From a bacterium Ga0077546 (GTDB taxonomy: Bacteria > Cyanobacteriota > Vampirovibrionia > Obscuribacterales > Obscuribacteraceae), in assembly GCA_001464165.1 (NCBI GenBank), contig LNEX01000583.1, forward strand, positions 1 to 7,406: a DNA stretch of 7,406 nucleotides, given 5' to 3'. The notes below the pieces were generated by a model. It was not told where the DNA came from. It saw only the letters and a list, made by a program, of their open reading frames with translations, and did not search any database. How positions within the stretch are numbered: position 1 is the first letter of the stretch; the number at the start of each line of letters is the position of its first letter. Shown one piece after another: positions 1-5,981 of this stretch. The translations under genes and the position numbers were made by a program.

Positions 1-896
1 AACACGGACTGCTGAGAAAAATTCCTACCTACTTTGCTTCAGGCAATGCCGAGCTAGATTTGATTTCCGCAGAATGTCCGCCCGGTAAAGCTTGCCCAAA
101 AGTTATTTCACAACTGCATCAGTCTTTGCAGCTTAAGCTCGGTGAGCCAAAGGTTCTTATCTCCGGCAAACATACATACCGCCTCAAGTATGTCATTAAA
201 AACCCTGCTACGACTGCAGGTAACACCCTTAGTTATGAATGGTCGCCAAACGGCAAGAACTGGCAAATGCCGATCAAAACTATGACCGTAAATCTAAAGG
301 GCATAAGCCCGGCAGTATGCAAGTCACTCGTTACAGCCAAAGAAGATGGCCTTCCCGGTGCCACCATTTACGGTACCAGCGGTAATTATAAAGTTAGTGC
401 TCATGATCTGCAACCGGGGCAGGTGGTATTGTTGAAAATATCGCTGTCCGCTCCATCCGGCCAGATTCTGTCAAGCAGCACAACAGCGAACAAGAAAACA
501 GGTATTCTGCAGAGCCTGACCTCGCTAGATCACAATGTGCAGGTGGGGCTGTGGATCATTGTTATAGTCGGCTTTGTGCTCGTGCTTGCGGCATTGGTAA
601 AATCGCAATCAAATTGCAGCTGCCGTTGCGGCCCGGTCTGCAGCTGCATGTGCGGTTGTAGAAAAGGGTGCACTTGTCAAAGTACCAGCTTTAAGGAAGA
701 ACCAGTCTCAGCCAGGAGATCTGTTTTTGGGAGCGGGTACAACAGCTACGGCAATAACGATAACTACAGCAATAACTACGACAATTGGGATAGCAATTCT
801 AGCAGCAGTAGCAGCTCTTGGAGCAGCTCTGATTCTAGCAGTTCCAGCTCCGACTCTGGCGGATCCGGCGACAGCGGCGGTGGTGACTCCTGGTAA
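1..896 (+). CDS. DUF2207-like membrane protein with Cys-rich cluster and Ser/Gly tail (5' partial)
   Basis: The frame is open from the left edge (first full codon at base 3) to TAA at 894-896, giving 297 visible residues; the real start lies outside the window. Near the visible start HGLLRKIPT (3-29) resembles the 'G-x-x-R-x-I-P' segment of DUF2207 proteins, and KYVIKNP followed by LSYEWSPNGKNWQMPI (228-275) resembles that family's 'W-x-x-x-G-x-x-W-x-x-P-I' region, so this is probably its extracytoplasmic domain. One membrane helix follows (546-599, GLWIIVIVGFVLVLAALV). Next come nine cysteines in 21 residues (615-677) spaced CxCxC-x3-CxCxCxC-x3-CxC, then an Asn/Tyr-rich stretch and a Ser/Gly tail ending GGGDSW (about 730-893). 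DUF2207 proteins often end in Gly/Ser runs closing with Trp. The metal-binding look of the cluster is inference. The molecular function is unknown. No gene follows on this strand before 3212. Confidence 0.75.
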   Translation, partial: HGLLRKIPTYFASGNAELDLISAECPPGKACPKVISQLHQSLQLKLGEPKVLISGKHTYRLKYVIKNPATTAGNTLSYEWSPNGKNWQMPIKTMTVNLKGISPAVCKSLVTAKEDGLPGATIYGTSGNYKVSAHDLQPGQVVLLKISLSAPSGQILSSSTTANKKTGILQSLTSLDHNVQVGLWIIVIVGFVLVLAALVKSQSNCSCRCGPVCSCMCGCRKGCTCQSTSFKEEPVSARRSVFGSGYNSYGNNDNYSNNYDNWDSNSSSSSSSWSSSDSSSSSSDSGGSGDSGGGDSW

Positions 897-980
897 ACTC
901 GGCAGTAAAAACTAGTGAAGTTCGTCGGCTATCTTGAGCAAGTTGAGATCTTACCCGCAGCTTCGACATTTTTTGATTGT

Positions 981-1000
981 TTATTAGACCGGTCTATTAA
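981..1000. promoter_or_regulatory. 20-bp palindrome, possible TetR-type operator
   Basis: TTATTAGACCGGTCTATTAA is a palindrome with a single mismatched pair around the perfect 12-bp core TAGACCGGTCTA (985-996). Symmetric sites with this look are bound by some TetR-family repressors; that comparison is from memory. The position is odd because it lies between two converging genes with no gene start nearby, so it may be a relic, a protein-binding site of another kind, or part of an insertion boundary. Confidence 0.35.
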
Positions 1001-1009
1001 TATCGTTTT

Positions 1010-1044
1010 AAAAAGAAAACAGAGGCGCCTGGCCCCTGTTTTCT
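1010..1044 (-). terminator. Rho-independent terminator of the minus-strand three-gene operon
   Basis: On the minus strand a 12-bp stem (1044-1033 with 1025-1014, one A/C mismatch) closes a 7-nt loop. The 3' arm runs into TTTTCTTTTT, a strong U-tract. It lies 57 bases past the stop of the last operon gene at 1102. The 3' arm read on the plus strand also contains TTTT, so it may stop the left-hand gene too, but the better U-tract is on the minus strand. Confidence 0.8.
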
Positions 1045-1101
1045 CCAGGTCAAGCCACTAGTTCAGTCGGCTTGGAGTCAGCACTTTCAAGCTTGTGCTG
1101 T

Positions 1102-1584
1102 TCAGCCGGCCGGATAGAACATCCAGTTGCGGACCATCTTCGTCTGCGAATCCATCAAGCAGATGCCGTGCTCGAGGCGGTTGCCGATTTCGTCGTTGGT
1201 GAGGTCTTCCAGCTCTTCGCCCATGTCGTAGCGGTGGCTTTGGCCGTTGCGGTTGCAGGCAATGGCCAGATGCACAGCCTTGGCGGCAATCACCGAGTTG
1301 GGGTCGGCGCTTGCATAGCTGACAGCGTCGTGGGCCACCTTCCAGAACCAGTACTGGTTGGGCAAAGTGAGCATGACGCCCACTGCTTCGGCGCTGAAGA
1401 ATGCATGCAACATCTGCTCTTGGGTGATGCCCGGCTTGAGAAACTTCGCCAGGGCAAAAGTCGAGCTGGGCAAGTCAGAGAGTTTGATGGGCTGAGCAAA
1501 GACGCGCTGAGGCTCACACTTGCCATACTGAATGAAGGCGTGGCGCTGCAATTCGCTGTGCAGGGTTATCAGTTGTTTTTGCAT
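1102..1584 (-). CDS. Hypothetical protein, 160 aa, third gene of unknown operon
   Basis: ATG at 1584-1582 and TGA at 1104-1102. GAGGA (1593-1589) lies four bases upstream of the ATG and is a fair ribosome binding site, the clearest of the three operon genes. I do not recognise the protein. It has no signal peptide or membrane helix. Visible features are an aromatic-rich patch NQYWFWKVAHDA, an acidic segment GEELEDLTNDEIGN and a C-terminal WMFYPAG. It lies 85 bases after the 167-aa gene, in the same direction, and is followed directly by the terminator at 1044-1010. A longer 180-aa frame exists on the opposite strand (1072-1614), but operon colinearity, the ribosome binding site and the downstream terminator all favour this strand. 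It shares the G/C-rich codon choice of its operon partners. Confidence 0.72.
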   Translation of the reverse strand: MQKQLITLHSELQRHAFIQYGKCEPQRVFAQPIKLSDLPSSTFALAKFLKPGITQEQMLHAFFSAEAVGVMLTLPNQYWFWKVAHDAVSYASADPNSVIAAKAVHLAIACNRNGQSHRYDMGEELEDLTNDEIGNRLEHGICLMDSQTKMVRNWMFYPAG

Positions 1585-1632
1585 ATTGTCCTCGCTGAAA
1601 AATGCGTTGAATAACTACAGGCAAAGCGCATG

Positions 1633-1662
1633 ATGCCGAGCGAGTTTTGAGCTGCTCGGCAT
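1633..1662. repeat. Intergenic hairpin between second and third operon genes
   Basis: ATGCCGAGC at 1633-1641 is perfectly repeated in inverse as GCTCGGCAT at 1654-1662, with a 12-nt loop. It lies in the 85-base gap between the 167-aa and 160-aa genes. No good U-tract follows on either strand, so a processing or mRNA-stability hairpin, or a weak attenuator that lowers expression of the last gene, is more likely than a full terminator. Confidence 0.5.
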
Positions 1663-1669
1663 TTGCACT

Positions 1670-2173
1670 TCAGCTGTTGGCCTGGCCGAAGGCCTTCTCG
1701 ACCAAGGTGGTGGTGGTCCAGCGGCTGGCACTGTTGACGCCCGGGGTGCTGTTTTCGCGCAGGCGAGCGATCAGCTCGGCGCGATCGGTGCTGCCGACGG
1801 CTGCCACCGCAGTCAGTGCCGCTTCCCAGTCGGAAGTTGCCGACAGCAAGCTGGCGTCGCCGTTGCCACGCAGTGCAGTTACTGCCTGGGCCACGGCCGT
1901 GTGCAGTTCGTCGCCGTTGACCACCGTGGAGAAGCGGTTCTGGCCATTCGCGCCTTGGTCGAAGGGCTGCTTCCAGCTCGGGTCGACGAAGATGTTGCGG
2001 GTCAGCACCTTGGCCAGAGCGGTCGAGGCCTCGTTGTCGCTGGGTTCGACGCGCACGCGGTAGGCGCTGTCATTCAGTCGGCGAACAGCCACCAGGCCGA
2101 GCTTGGTTTGGCAGATGACGGCGTAGTGGTAGGTGCCTTCGGTGCCGGCGACGTGTTTCTTGGTTGTGAACAT
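1670..2173 (-). CDS. Hypothetical protein, 167 aa, second gene of unknown operon
   Basis: ATG at 2173-2171 and TGA at 1672-1670, with a weak GGAA ribosome binding site a few bases before the ATG. I do not recognise the family. The N-terminal half reads like a small beta-rich domain (YHYAVICQTKLGLVAVRRL, then YRVRVEP). The rest is Ala/Thr-rich and probably helical, with FVDPSWKQPFDQGANGQNRF near the middle. There is no signal peptide or membrane segment, so it is probably cytoplasmic. Of the first 30 codons, 24 end in G or C, against 14 of 30 in both the glycosyltransferase and MurE genes of this window. It starts 62 bases after the 163-aa membrane-anchored gene and is followed by the 160-aa gene, so co-transcription is likely. 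The function is unknown. Confidence 0.72.
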   Translation of the reverse strand: MFTTKKHVAGTEGTYHYAVICQTKLGLVAVRRLNDSAYRVRVEPSDNEASTALAKVLTRNIFVDPSWKQPFDQGANGQNRFSTVVNGDELHTAVAQAVTALRGNGDASLLSATSDWEAALTAVAAVGSTDRAELIARLRENSTPGVNSASRWTTTTLVEKAFGQANS

Positions 2174-2235
2174 GATGGTTCCGTTTCTTGATTGCTGAAG
2201 TTGAATGAGGGGAGTAAGTTGGCTGGCGTCAATGG

Positions 2236-2727
2236 CTACTCTTGGACGGCTTGCAGCGCCTTTTGCGTTTCCGCCAAGGCGGCCGTTTCTGCGTCGCGCA
2301 GTACTTTGCCGCGCACGGCGTAACCCAAAGTTCGGTCAATGCTCTCCAGATACTGCCAGACCAGCTCCATGTCGTTGTCGATCAAGGCGGCGTGGGCATC
2401 CTGCAGGTGGCGAGTGGCCATCTGCAACTTAGTGGTGATCATGACGTTGCTGGGGATGTAACGGCCGTAGACGGGAAGCTCCGGGTCTTCCATCTCGATT
2501 AGTACGTTCAGGTCGAGCACGCGTTCGGGCGGAATGCTGAGGTACTGAGCGCATTGGTGGACGGTGTCGAAGATGCGCTTGGGCTGCAGGTGCAGCAATG
2601 TGATGGCGTTGGCACGTGAGAATTTGACCGCCCTGCTGCGCCGCTGCATGCCCGAGAAGAGGGCTTTGCTGATGAACAAGAGGGCAATGAACGCAAGAAG
2701 CGCCATGATGATTGGTGTGATATTCAT
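2236..2727 (-). CDS. Hypothetical membrane-anchored protein, 163 aa, first gene of unknown operon
   Basis: ATG at 2727-2725 and TAG at 2238-2236. The ribosome binding site is poor (GAAAG about seven bases upstream); a second ATG at residue 8 has none, so the first is kept. Residues about 3-25 (ITPIIMALLAFIALLFISKALF) form one hydrophobic helix. The basic MQRRSRAVKF that follows suggests an N-terminal anchor with the rest in the cytoplasm by the positive-inside rule. The soluble part looks mostly helical (LHLQPKRIFDTVHQCAQYL, then an acidic LIEMEDPELPVYGRYIP, then long Ala/Gln-rich helices to the end). I recognise no family. It leads a three-gene minus-strand cluster and probably places whatever the other two proteins do at the membrane, but that is inference. 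Confidence 0.72.
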   Translation of the reverse strand: MNITPIIMALLAFIALLFISKALFSGMQRRSRAVKFSRANAITLLHLQPKRIFDTVHQCAQYLSIPPERVLDLNVLIEMEDPELPVYGRYIPSNVMITTKLQMATRHLQDAHAALIDNDMELVWQYLESIDRTLGYAVRGKVLRDAETAALAETQKALQAVQE

Positions 2728-2983
2728 TGAATTGCTTTCGATGATAGTGGCTGACTCGTATAGAAAGAGAAGTTTCGAAGGCTCGGCTGTGAAGCATTCG
2801 CTAGTCAGTCTTGTACCGAACAGCGAGCTGCTTGAGCGAAGGGAAGGTATGGGGGGGTGTGGCTGGTTTGTTTAGATTTGGCTGGCGATTTGCTTTCTTT
2901 AAATGAGTTAGGAGATATACGTAAACATTAGCTAAACAGAGCTACTGTTAGCAATCATGAGTATTTGTTTTAGTTAGATCTTG

Positions 2984-3111
2984 CACTGAAAAGTGTTAGC
3001 GCAGTTGGCGCTATGCCACTGCTGGCGGTGGCGCGCGGACGGCAAAAGGTGCATCGAAGTGGCTGACTTCAATGCACCTAGAGCTTTGTTAGATCGGGGG
3101 TGATGATCTAA
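2984..3111. repeat. Cluster of five successive hairpins
   Basis: Five inverted repeats follow one another: CACT/AGTG around a GAAA loop (2984-2995); TAGCGC/GCGCTA (2997-3013); GCCAC/GTGGC (3015-3032); AGGTGCAT-c-GAAGT paired with ACTTC-a-ATGCACCT (3047-3079); TTAGATC/GATCTAA (3089-3111). An 8-bp direct repeat GTTAGATC occurs at 2973-2980 and 3088-3095, bracketing the first four. Such packing suggests a structured RNA or a folded single-stranded DNA site. Which of these it is cannot be told by eye. Confidence 0.45.
3043..3110 (-). ncRNA. Candidate small RNA ending in an orphan terminator
   Basis: Read on the minus strand, the hairpin 3079-3047 (13 paired bases, one mismatch, 5-nt loop) is followed by TTTTG, a fair intrinsic terminator. 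No minus-strand gene upstream needs it, because the sequence to the right is the divergently read glycosyltransferase. A -10-like TATAAA lies at 3119-3114, but its -35 partner is poor (TTGCTC at 14-bp spacing). A transcript from about 3107 would be 60-70 nt and begin with a C-rich stretch (ATCACCCCCGATC). A start there would clip the hairpin at 3111-3089, so the exact 5' end is uncertain. Confidence 0.25.
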
Positions 3112-3141
3112 TATTTATAGCCTTAGGTTACTTGAGCAAGG

Positions 3142-3170
3142 TTGGCAATTTGTGGGCACCAGCTTAATAT
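3142..3170 (+). promoter_or_regulatory. Sigma-70-type promoter for the glycosyltransferase
   Basis: TTGGCA (3142-3147, five of six to consensus) and TAATAT (3165-3170, four of six) are separated by exactly 17 bases. A start near 3177 would give a leader of about 35 bases before the ATG at 3212, which carries AGGG at 3201-3204 as ribosome binding site, seven bases from the ATG. Confidence 0.5.
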
Positions 3171-3211
3171 TCAGGTATGTTTTAATTTAGGAGAGGAATT
3201 AGGGCTTCTTT

Positions 3212-4453
3212 ATGCGTATCGCCATTGTTTGTAATGATACTAGGGGTGGTGTACAACCGTACGTTGCCCTTGGCTTGGGCCTGGCTCAGGGCGGTCATGC
3301 GGTGCGTATGGTGGCGCCAGCTAACCATGTTTCCTTGTTTGATGGTACTTCTCTTCTCGTATTCCCGCTCTCTGGGCCTCCGGCAGAGGAGGTCAACGCT
3401 GCTGCTCGTATCGCAGAGAAAGGCACTTTTGCTACCATGGCTTTTATGGCAAAGGAGATGCCAAATATGATTTTCACTGCGACAAAGGAAACCCTCGATG
3501 CTTGCGAGGGGGTTGATTTAATTACTGGCGGCGTTGGCGGTATGGTCACCGGTGTTTCGGTGGCTGATAAGCTTAAAGTCCCTTTCGTACAGACTCACTT
3601 GCAGCCATTAGGGGCTCCCTCACCTGATTACCCCGGCCCTATGCTTGGGGCTTTGCCTGATTGGGTAGGTGGATGGGGAAGACTTCTCAGTCATAATCTA
3701 TCAGAGCTAGCACTATGGGTGCCTTTTCAAGGCGCGATGTCTAGCGCCAGGATAAAGGTGCTGGGTCTTGATGAAAAATCTCGTTCTATGGACGGACAGC
3801 CCTGCCTCTATGGTTTCAGTAGGCACGTCGTAGCCGTTCCTGATCACCCAGTAAAGGTTCGCCACACCACCGGTTATTGGATTCTTTCTGCAACTGCGAA
3901 TTGGAATGCGCCGCTGGACCTGCAAGCCTTCTTGGAGCAAGGTGAGCCCGTCGTCAGTATTGGCTTCGGCAGTATGTCTAGTAGTAAGGCTGATCAAGTT
4001 ACTGATTTGGTACAACGAGCAGCAGGTGATGCTGGTGTTCGGGTTGTTCTGTTGGTCGGCTCGGGAGGTCTTAAGGCGGCCGGGCAGACTGATCGTCTTT
4101 TCTGTCTTGGAGAAGCGCCTCATGAGTGGCTGTTTCAGCGTGTCTCTGCAATTGTTCATCACGGTGGTGCTGGCACTACTGCTGCCGCTTTGCGCGCTGG
4201 TGTGCCAAATCTAGTAGTGCCCTTTGGGGTCGATCAACCTTTCTGGGGATCACGGGTCAAGGCGCTTGGAGTAGGACCCGAACCGATACCCCATTCTCGC
4301 CTTACGGTGGAGCGATTGAGTAAGGCACTTAAAGTGATGGTCAGCGATCAAGCTATGCGCATGAGAGCGGCACAACTTGGTGCCCTCCTTCGTTCAGAGG
4401 ATGGCGTGGCCGAGGCTGTTAAGCATTTCGATCGTTTGAGCACTAACGTCTAG
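3212..4453 (+). CDS. GT1-family glycosyltransferase, sterol-glucosyltransferase/antibiotic-Gtf type
   Basis: A 413-aa GT-B-fold enzyme, the usual size for the family, predicted to move a sugar from a nucleotide-sugar donor to a lipid or small-molecule acceptor in the cytoplasm or at the inner membrane face. The N-terminal acceptor domain opens with MRIAIVCNDTRGGVQPYVAL, matching the family pattern 'GSRGDVQP-x-VAL', then GHAVRMVAP (28-36). The C-terminal donor domain has GFGSMSS (251-257) and the signature region at 301-349, including HHGGAGTT (316-323), VPNLVVPF and DQPFWG (341-346), which are typical of UGT80/Atg26-like and vancomycin-type enzymes. Residue 13, the catalytic Asp in GtfA/GtfB-type enzymes, is Gly here (GGT codon), so activity may depend on another residue such as Asp9, or may be altered. 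The acceptor cannot be predicted. Its 3' end overlaps the MurE gene by 11 bp on the opposite strand. Confidence 0.9.
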   Translation: MRIAIVCNDTRGGVQPYVALGLGLAQGGHAVRMVAPANHVSLFDGTSLLVFPLSGPPAEEVNAAARIAEKGTFATMAFMAKEMPNMIFTATKETLDACEGVDLITGGVGGMVTGVSVADKLKVPFVQTHLQPLGAPSPDYPGPMLGALPDWVGGWGRLLSHNLSELALWVPFQGAMSSARIKVLGLDEKSRSMDGQPCLYGFSRHVVAVPDHPVKVRHTTGYWILSATANWNAPLDLQAFLEQGEPVVSIGFGSMSSSKADQVTDLVQRAAGDAGVRVVLLVGSGGLKAAGQTDRLFCLGEAPHEWLFQRVSAIVHHGGAGTTAAALRAGVPNLVVPFGVDQPFWGSRVKALGVGPEPIPHSRLTVERLSKALKVMVSDQAMRMRAAQLGALLRSEDGVAEAVKHFDRLSTNV

Positions 4454-5981
4454 TTAGGCTAGCGGCAATCTTTTGGGCCGTTTCGCGATCAGAGTAAGGC
4501 AAGTTCTTGCCTCCAATTGACTGGAAATTCTCATGACCGAGGCCAGCAATTAACACCGTATCGCCACTGCCAAGATTGCCTATTGCTTCGGCAATAGCAT
4601 CGCTGCGACCGGCAATTTCTCTGGCATTGGGCGCGCCTTCGAGTACATCGCGTCTAATTGTGGCTGGGTCTTCTGAGCGGGGATGGCCATCGGTGACAAT
4701 GACTTTGTCTGCTAGAGATTGTGCTACTTCGCCCATGTCTTTGCGCTTGCCTAAATCGCGTTCGCCGTTGCATCCAAAGACGATGGTAAGTTCGCCTGGG
4801 GTGAAGCTTCTGCACGCCTCCAGCGCTGCTCTAATAGCGTCTGGTGAGTGGGCATAGTCAACTATAACTTTGCCGCCTGTTGGAGTGGTTGCCACTAGAT
4901 TCAGTCGACCTTCTACTGCACTCAGCTTTTCCATATTGCCGACGGCTGTCTCTACTGGAACACCTGAGGCGATTGCAATAGAAAGAGCGCAAAGAGCGTT
5001 GCTTGCTTGAAATTCACCAAAAAGATTGAAATTGCATTCGTAGTTTTTGCCAAATATTGAAAGAGTGAGTTTCTGACCCAGTGGCTGCGGGCGACTCTCG
5101 ATCAGTTTCACATCGTAGCCATTTCTGCCGTAGGTGATTATTTTGTGATTGCGGGCGCGGCAAATGGTTAGAGCCGGTGTAAACCATTCAGCATCAGCAT
5201 TGAGAATAGCATGGCTGCCTGGTTCTAGTATGTTGTTGAAGAGCATCATTTTGACGCGGAAGTATTCTTCCATGGTCAAATGAAAGTCGAGATGGTCGCG
5301 AGTAAGATTGGTAAAGGCTCCGATATTGGCGGCAACGCCATGCAGGCGATAATCGAAAATGGCATGGCTGGTGGCTTCGAAAGCAACATGATTGATGTTG
5401 CGCAATGCCAGCATGTTGAGCATGGTGTGCAATGTTACTGTTTCAGGAACAGATAATGTGGGGTCGCGATCCCAAATTAAAGTGCCATCGGTTAAGACGC
5501 CACCGAGGTTGCCCACCGAGCAGCTTTCAAGACCGGCTGCGCTCCAAAGCATCTTGCAAAAATTGACGGTGGAAGTTTTGCCATTGGTGCCGGTGATTAG
5601 TGCGATATTTTTTGGTTTTGGTTCGCCGTAAAAAGCTGAGCAAATTGGTCCAAGAATTGATAGGGGGATGGGGTGATGCAAAAGTGCCGCTTTGCTGCCG
5701 TTTGGTAATTTAGTATCAGGTGTTGAGAGCACTACTGTTGCACCATTTTCAAGGGCGCGGTTGATGTAGTGCCGACCGTCAAGTCTGACGCCATAGCGAG
5801 TGCTGTCGACTGTTTCGCTTTCTTCGGCCACATAGAGAAAGTCTTTTTTGCACAATTCAGGGTCGGTGGTGATGCCAGCTATTTCTATTTCGGAAGAGTT
5901 TAATTCGCTGAAATTATTTTGACCCGAAGCTACATTGAGGTCGGCGGTGAGGCCGGCAAGAAGTTTGTCTAAAGTTGGCAT
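4443..5981 (-). CDS. murE: MurE-type UDP-MurNAc-tripeptide ligase
   Basis: A 512-aa Mur ligase, slightly longer than the usual ~490. MurE adds the third stem-peptide residue (often meso-diaminopimelate) to UDP-MurNAc-L-Ala-D-Glu with ATP in the cytoplasm. Seen in order: N-terminal uridine-binding domain; P-loop GTNGKTST (131-138); EATSHAI (202-208); TNLTRDHLDFH (224-234); K244, at the carbamylated-lysine position; GEFQASNAL (322-330); DYAHSPDAI (375-383); GCNGERDLGKR (403-413); TDGHPRSEDP (430-439); AGLGHENFQ (479-487). Two sites deviate: the recognition motif usually read as DNPR is GHPR, and the usual GKGHE is GLGHE. The ATG is the only Met start, since an in-frame TAA lies four codons upstream; no clear Shine-Dalgarno precedes it. 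It has no mur neighbour here. It could be the housekeeping MurE or a divergent paralogue. Confidence 0.9.
   Translation of the reverse strand: MPTLDKLLAGLTADLNVASGQNNFSELNSSEIEIAGITTDPELCKKDFLYVAEESETVDSTRYGVRLDGRHYINRALENGATVVLSTPDTKLPNGSKAALLHHPIPLSILGPICSAFYGEPKPKNIALITGTNGKTSTVNFCKMLWSAAGLESCSVGNLGGVLTDGTLIWDRDPTLSVPETVTLHTMLNMLALRNINHVAFEATSHAIFDYRLHGVAANIGAFTNLTRDHLDFHLTMEEYFRVKMMLFNNILEPGSHAILNADAEWFTPALTICRARNHKIITYGRNGYDVKLIESRPQPLGQKLTLSIFGKNYECNFNLFGEFQASNALCALSIAIASGVPVETAVGNMEKLSAVEGRLNLVATTPTGGKVIVDYAHSPDAIRAALEACRSFTPGELTIVFGCNGERDLGKRKDMGEVAQSLADKVIVTDGHPRSEDPATIRRDVLEGAPNAREIAGRSDAIAEAIGNLGSGDTVLIAGLGHENFQSIGGKNLPYSDRETAQKIAASLTRR

Larger units (their letters stand above)
2728..3211. 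other. Divergent intergenic region, 484 bp, no convincing gene
   Basis: This gap separates the start of the minus-strand operon from the start of the glycosyltransferase. I find no credible protein gene; a 103-aa plus-strand frame at 2564-2875 mostly overlaps the 163-aa gene antisense and has no supporting signal. The left part (2728-2880) would be the operon leader and contains a G7 run at 2851-2857, but I see no convincing promoter there. The middle (2931-3111) is rich in inverted repeats, including a bulged one at 2931-2952 (GCTAaACAG with CTGTTAGC). The right part (3112-3211) carries the glycosyltransferase promoter and ribosome binding site. Bases 3001-3045 are strikingly G+C-rich compared with the A+T-rich sequence on either side. 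Confidence 0.7.

Noticed and set aside
60..896. TTG at 60 as the true start of the DUF2207-like gene
   Set aside because: The frame is open to the left edge and HGLLRKIPT upstream matches the family, so the gene begins outside the window.
1072..1614. 180-aa plus-strand open frame opposite the 160-aa gene
   Set aside because: It is antisense to a gene with a better ribosome binding site, operon colinearity and a proper terminator. Its Ala/Val/Leu-rich sequence is typical of a frame read opposite a G+C-rich gene.
2564..2875. 103-aa plus-strand frame across the start of the 163-aa gene
   Set aside because: It is largely antisense to the 163-aa gene, has no supporting ribosome binding site or promoter, and shows no domain-like sequence.
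2995..3080. tRNA-like D-arm sequence (TAGCGCAGTTGGCGC)
   Set aside because: The loop is too short for a D-loop, no T-arm GGTTCGA box follows at the right distance, and no acceptor stem pairs around it.
2973..3111. Integron attC recombination site suggested by GTTAGAT and inverted repeats
   Set aside because: GTTAGAT fits the GTTRRRY end, but no matching RYYYAAC partner lies at the proper distance and orientation, and no integrase gene is present.
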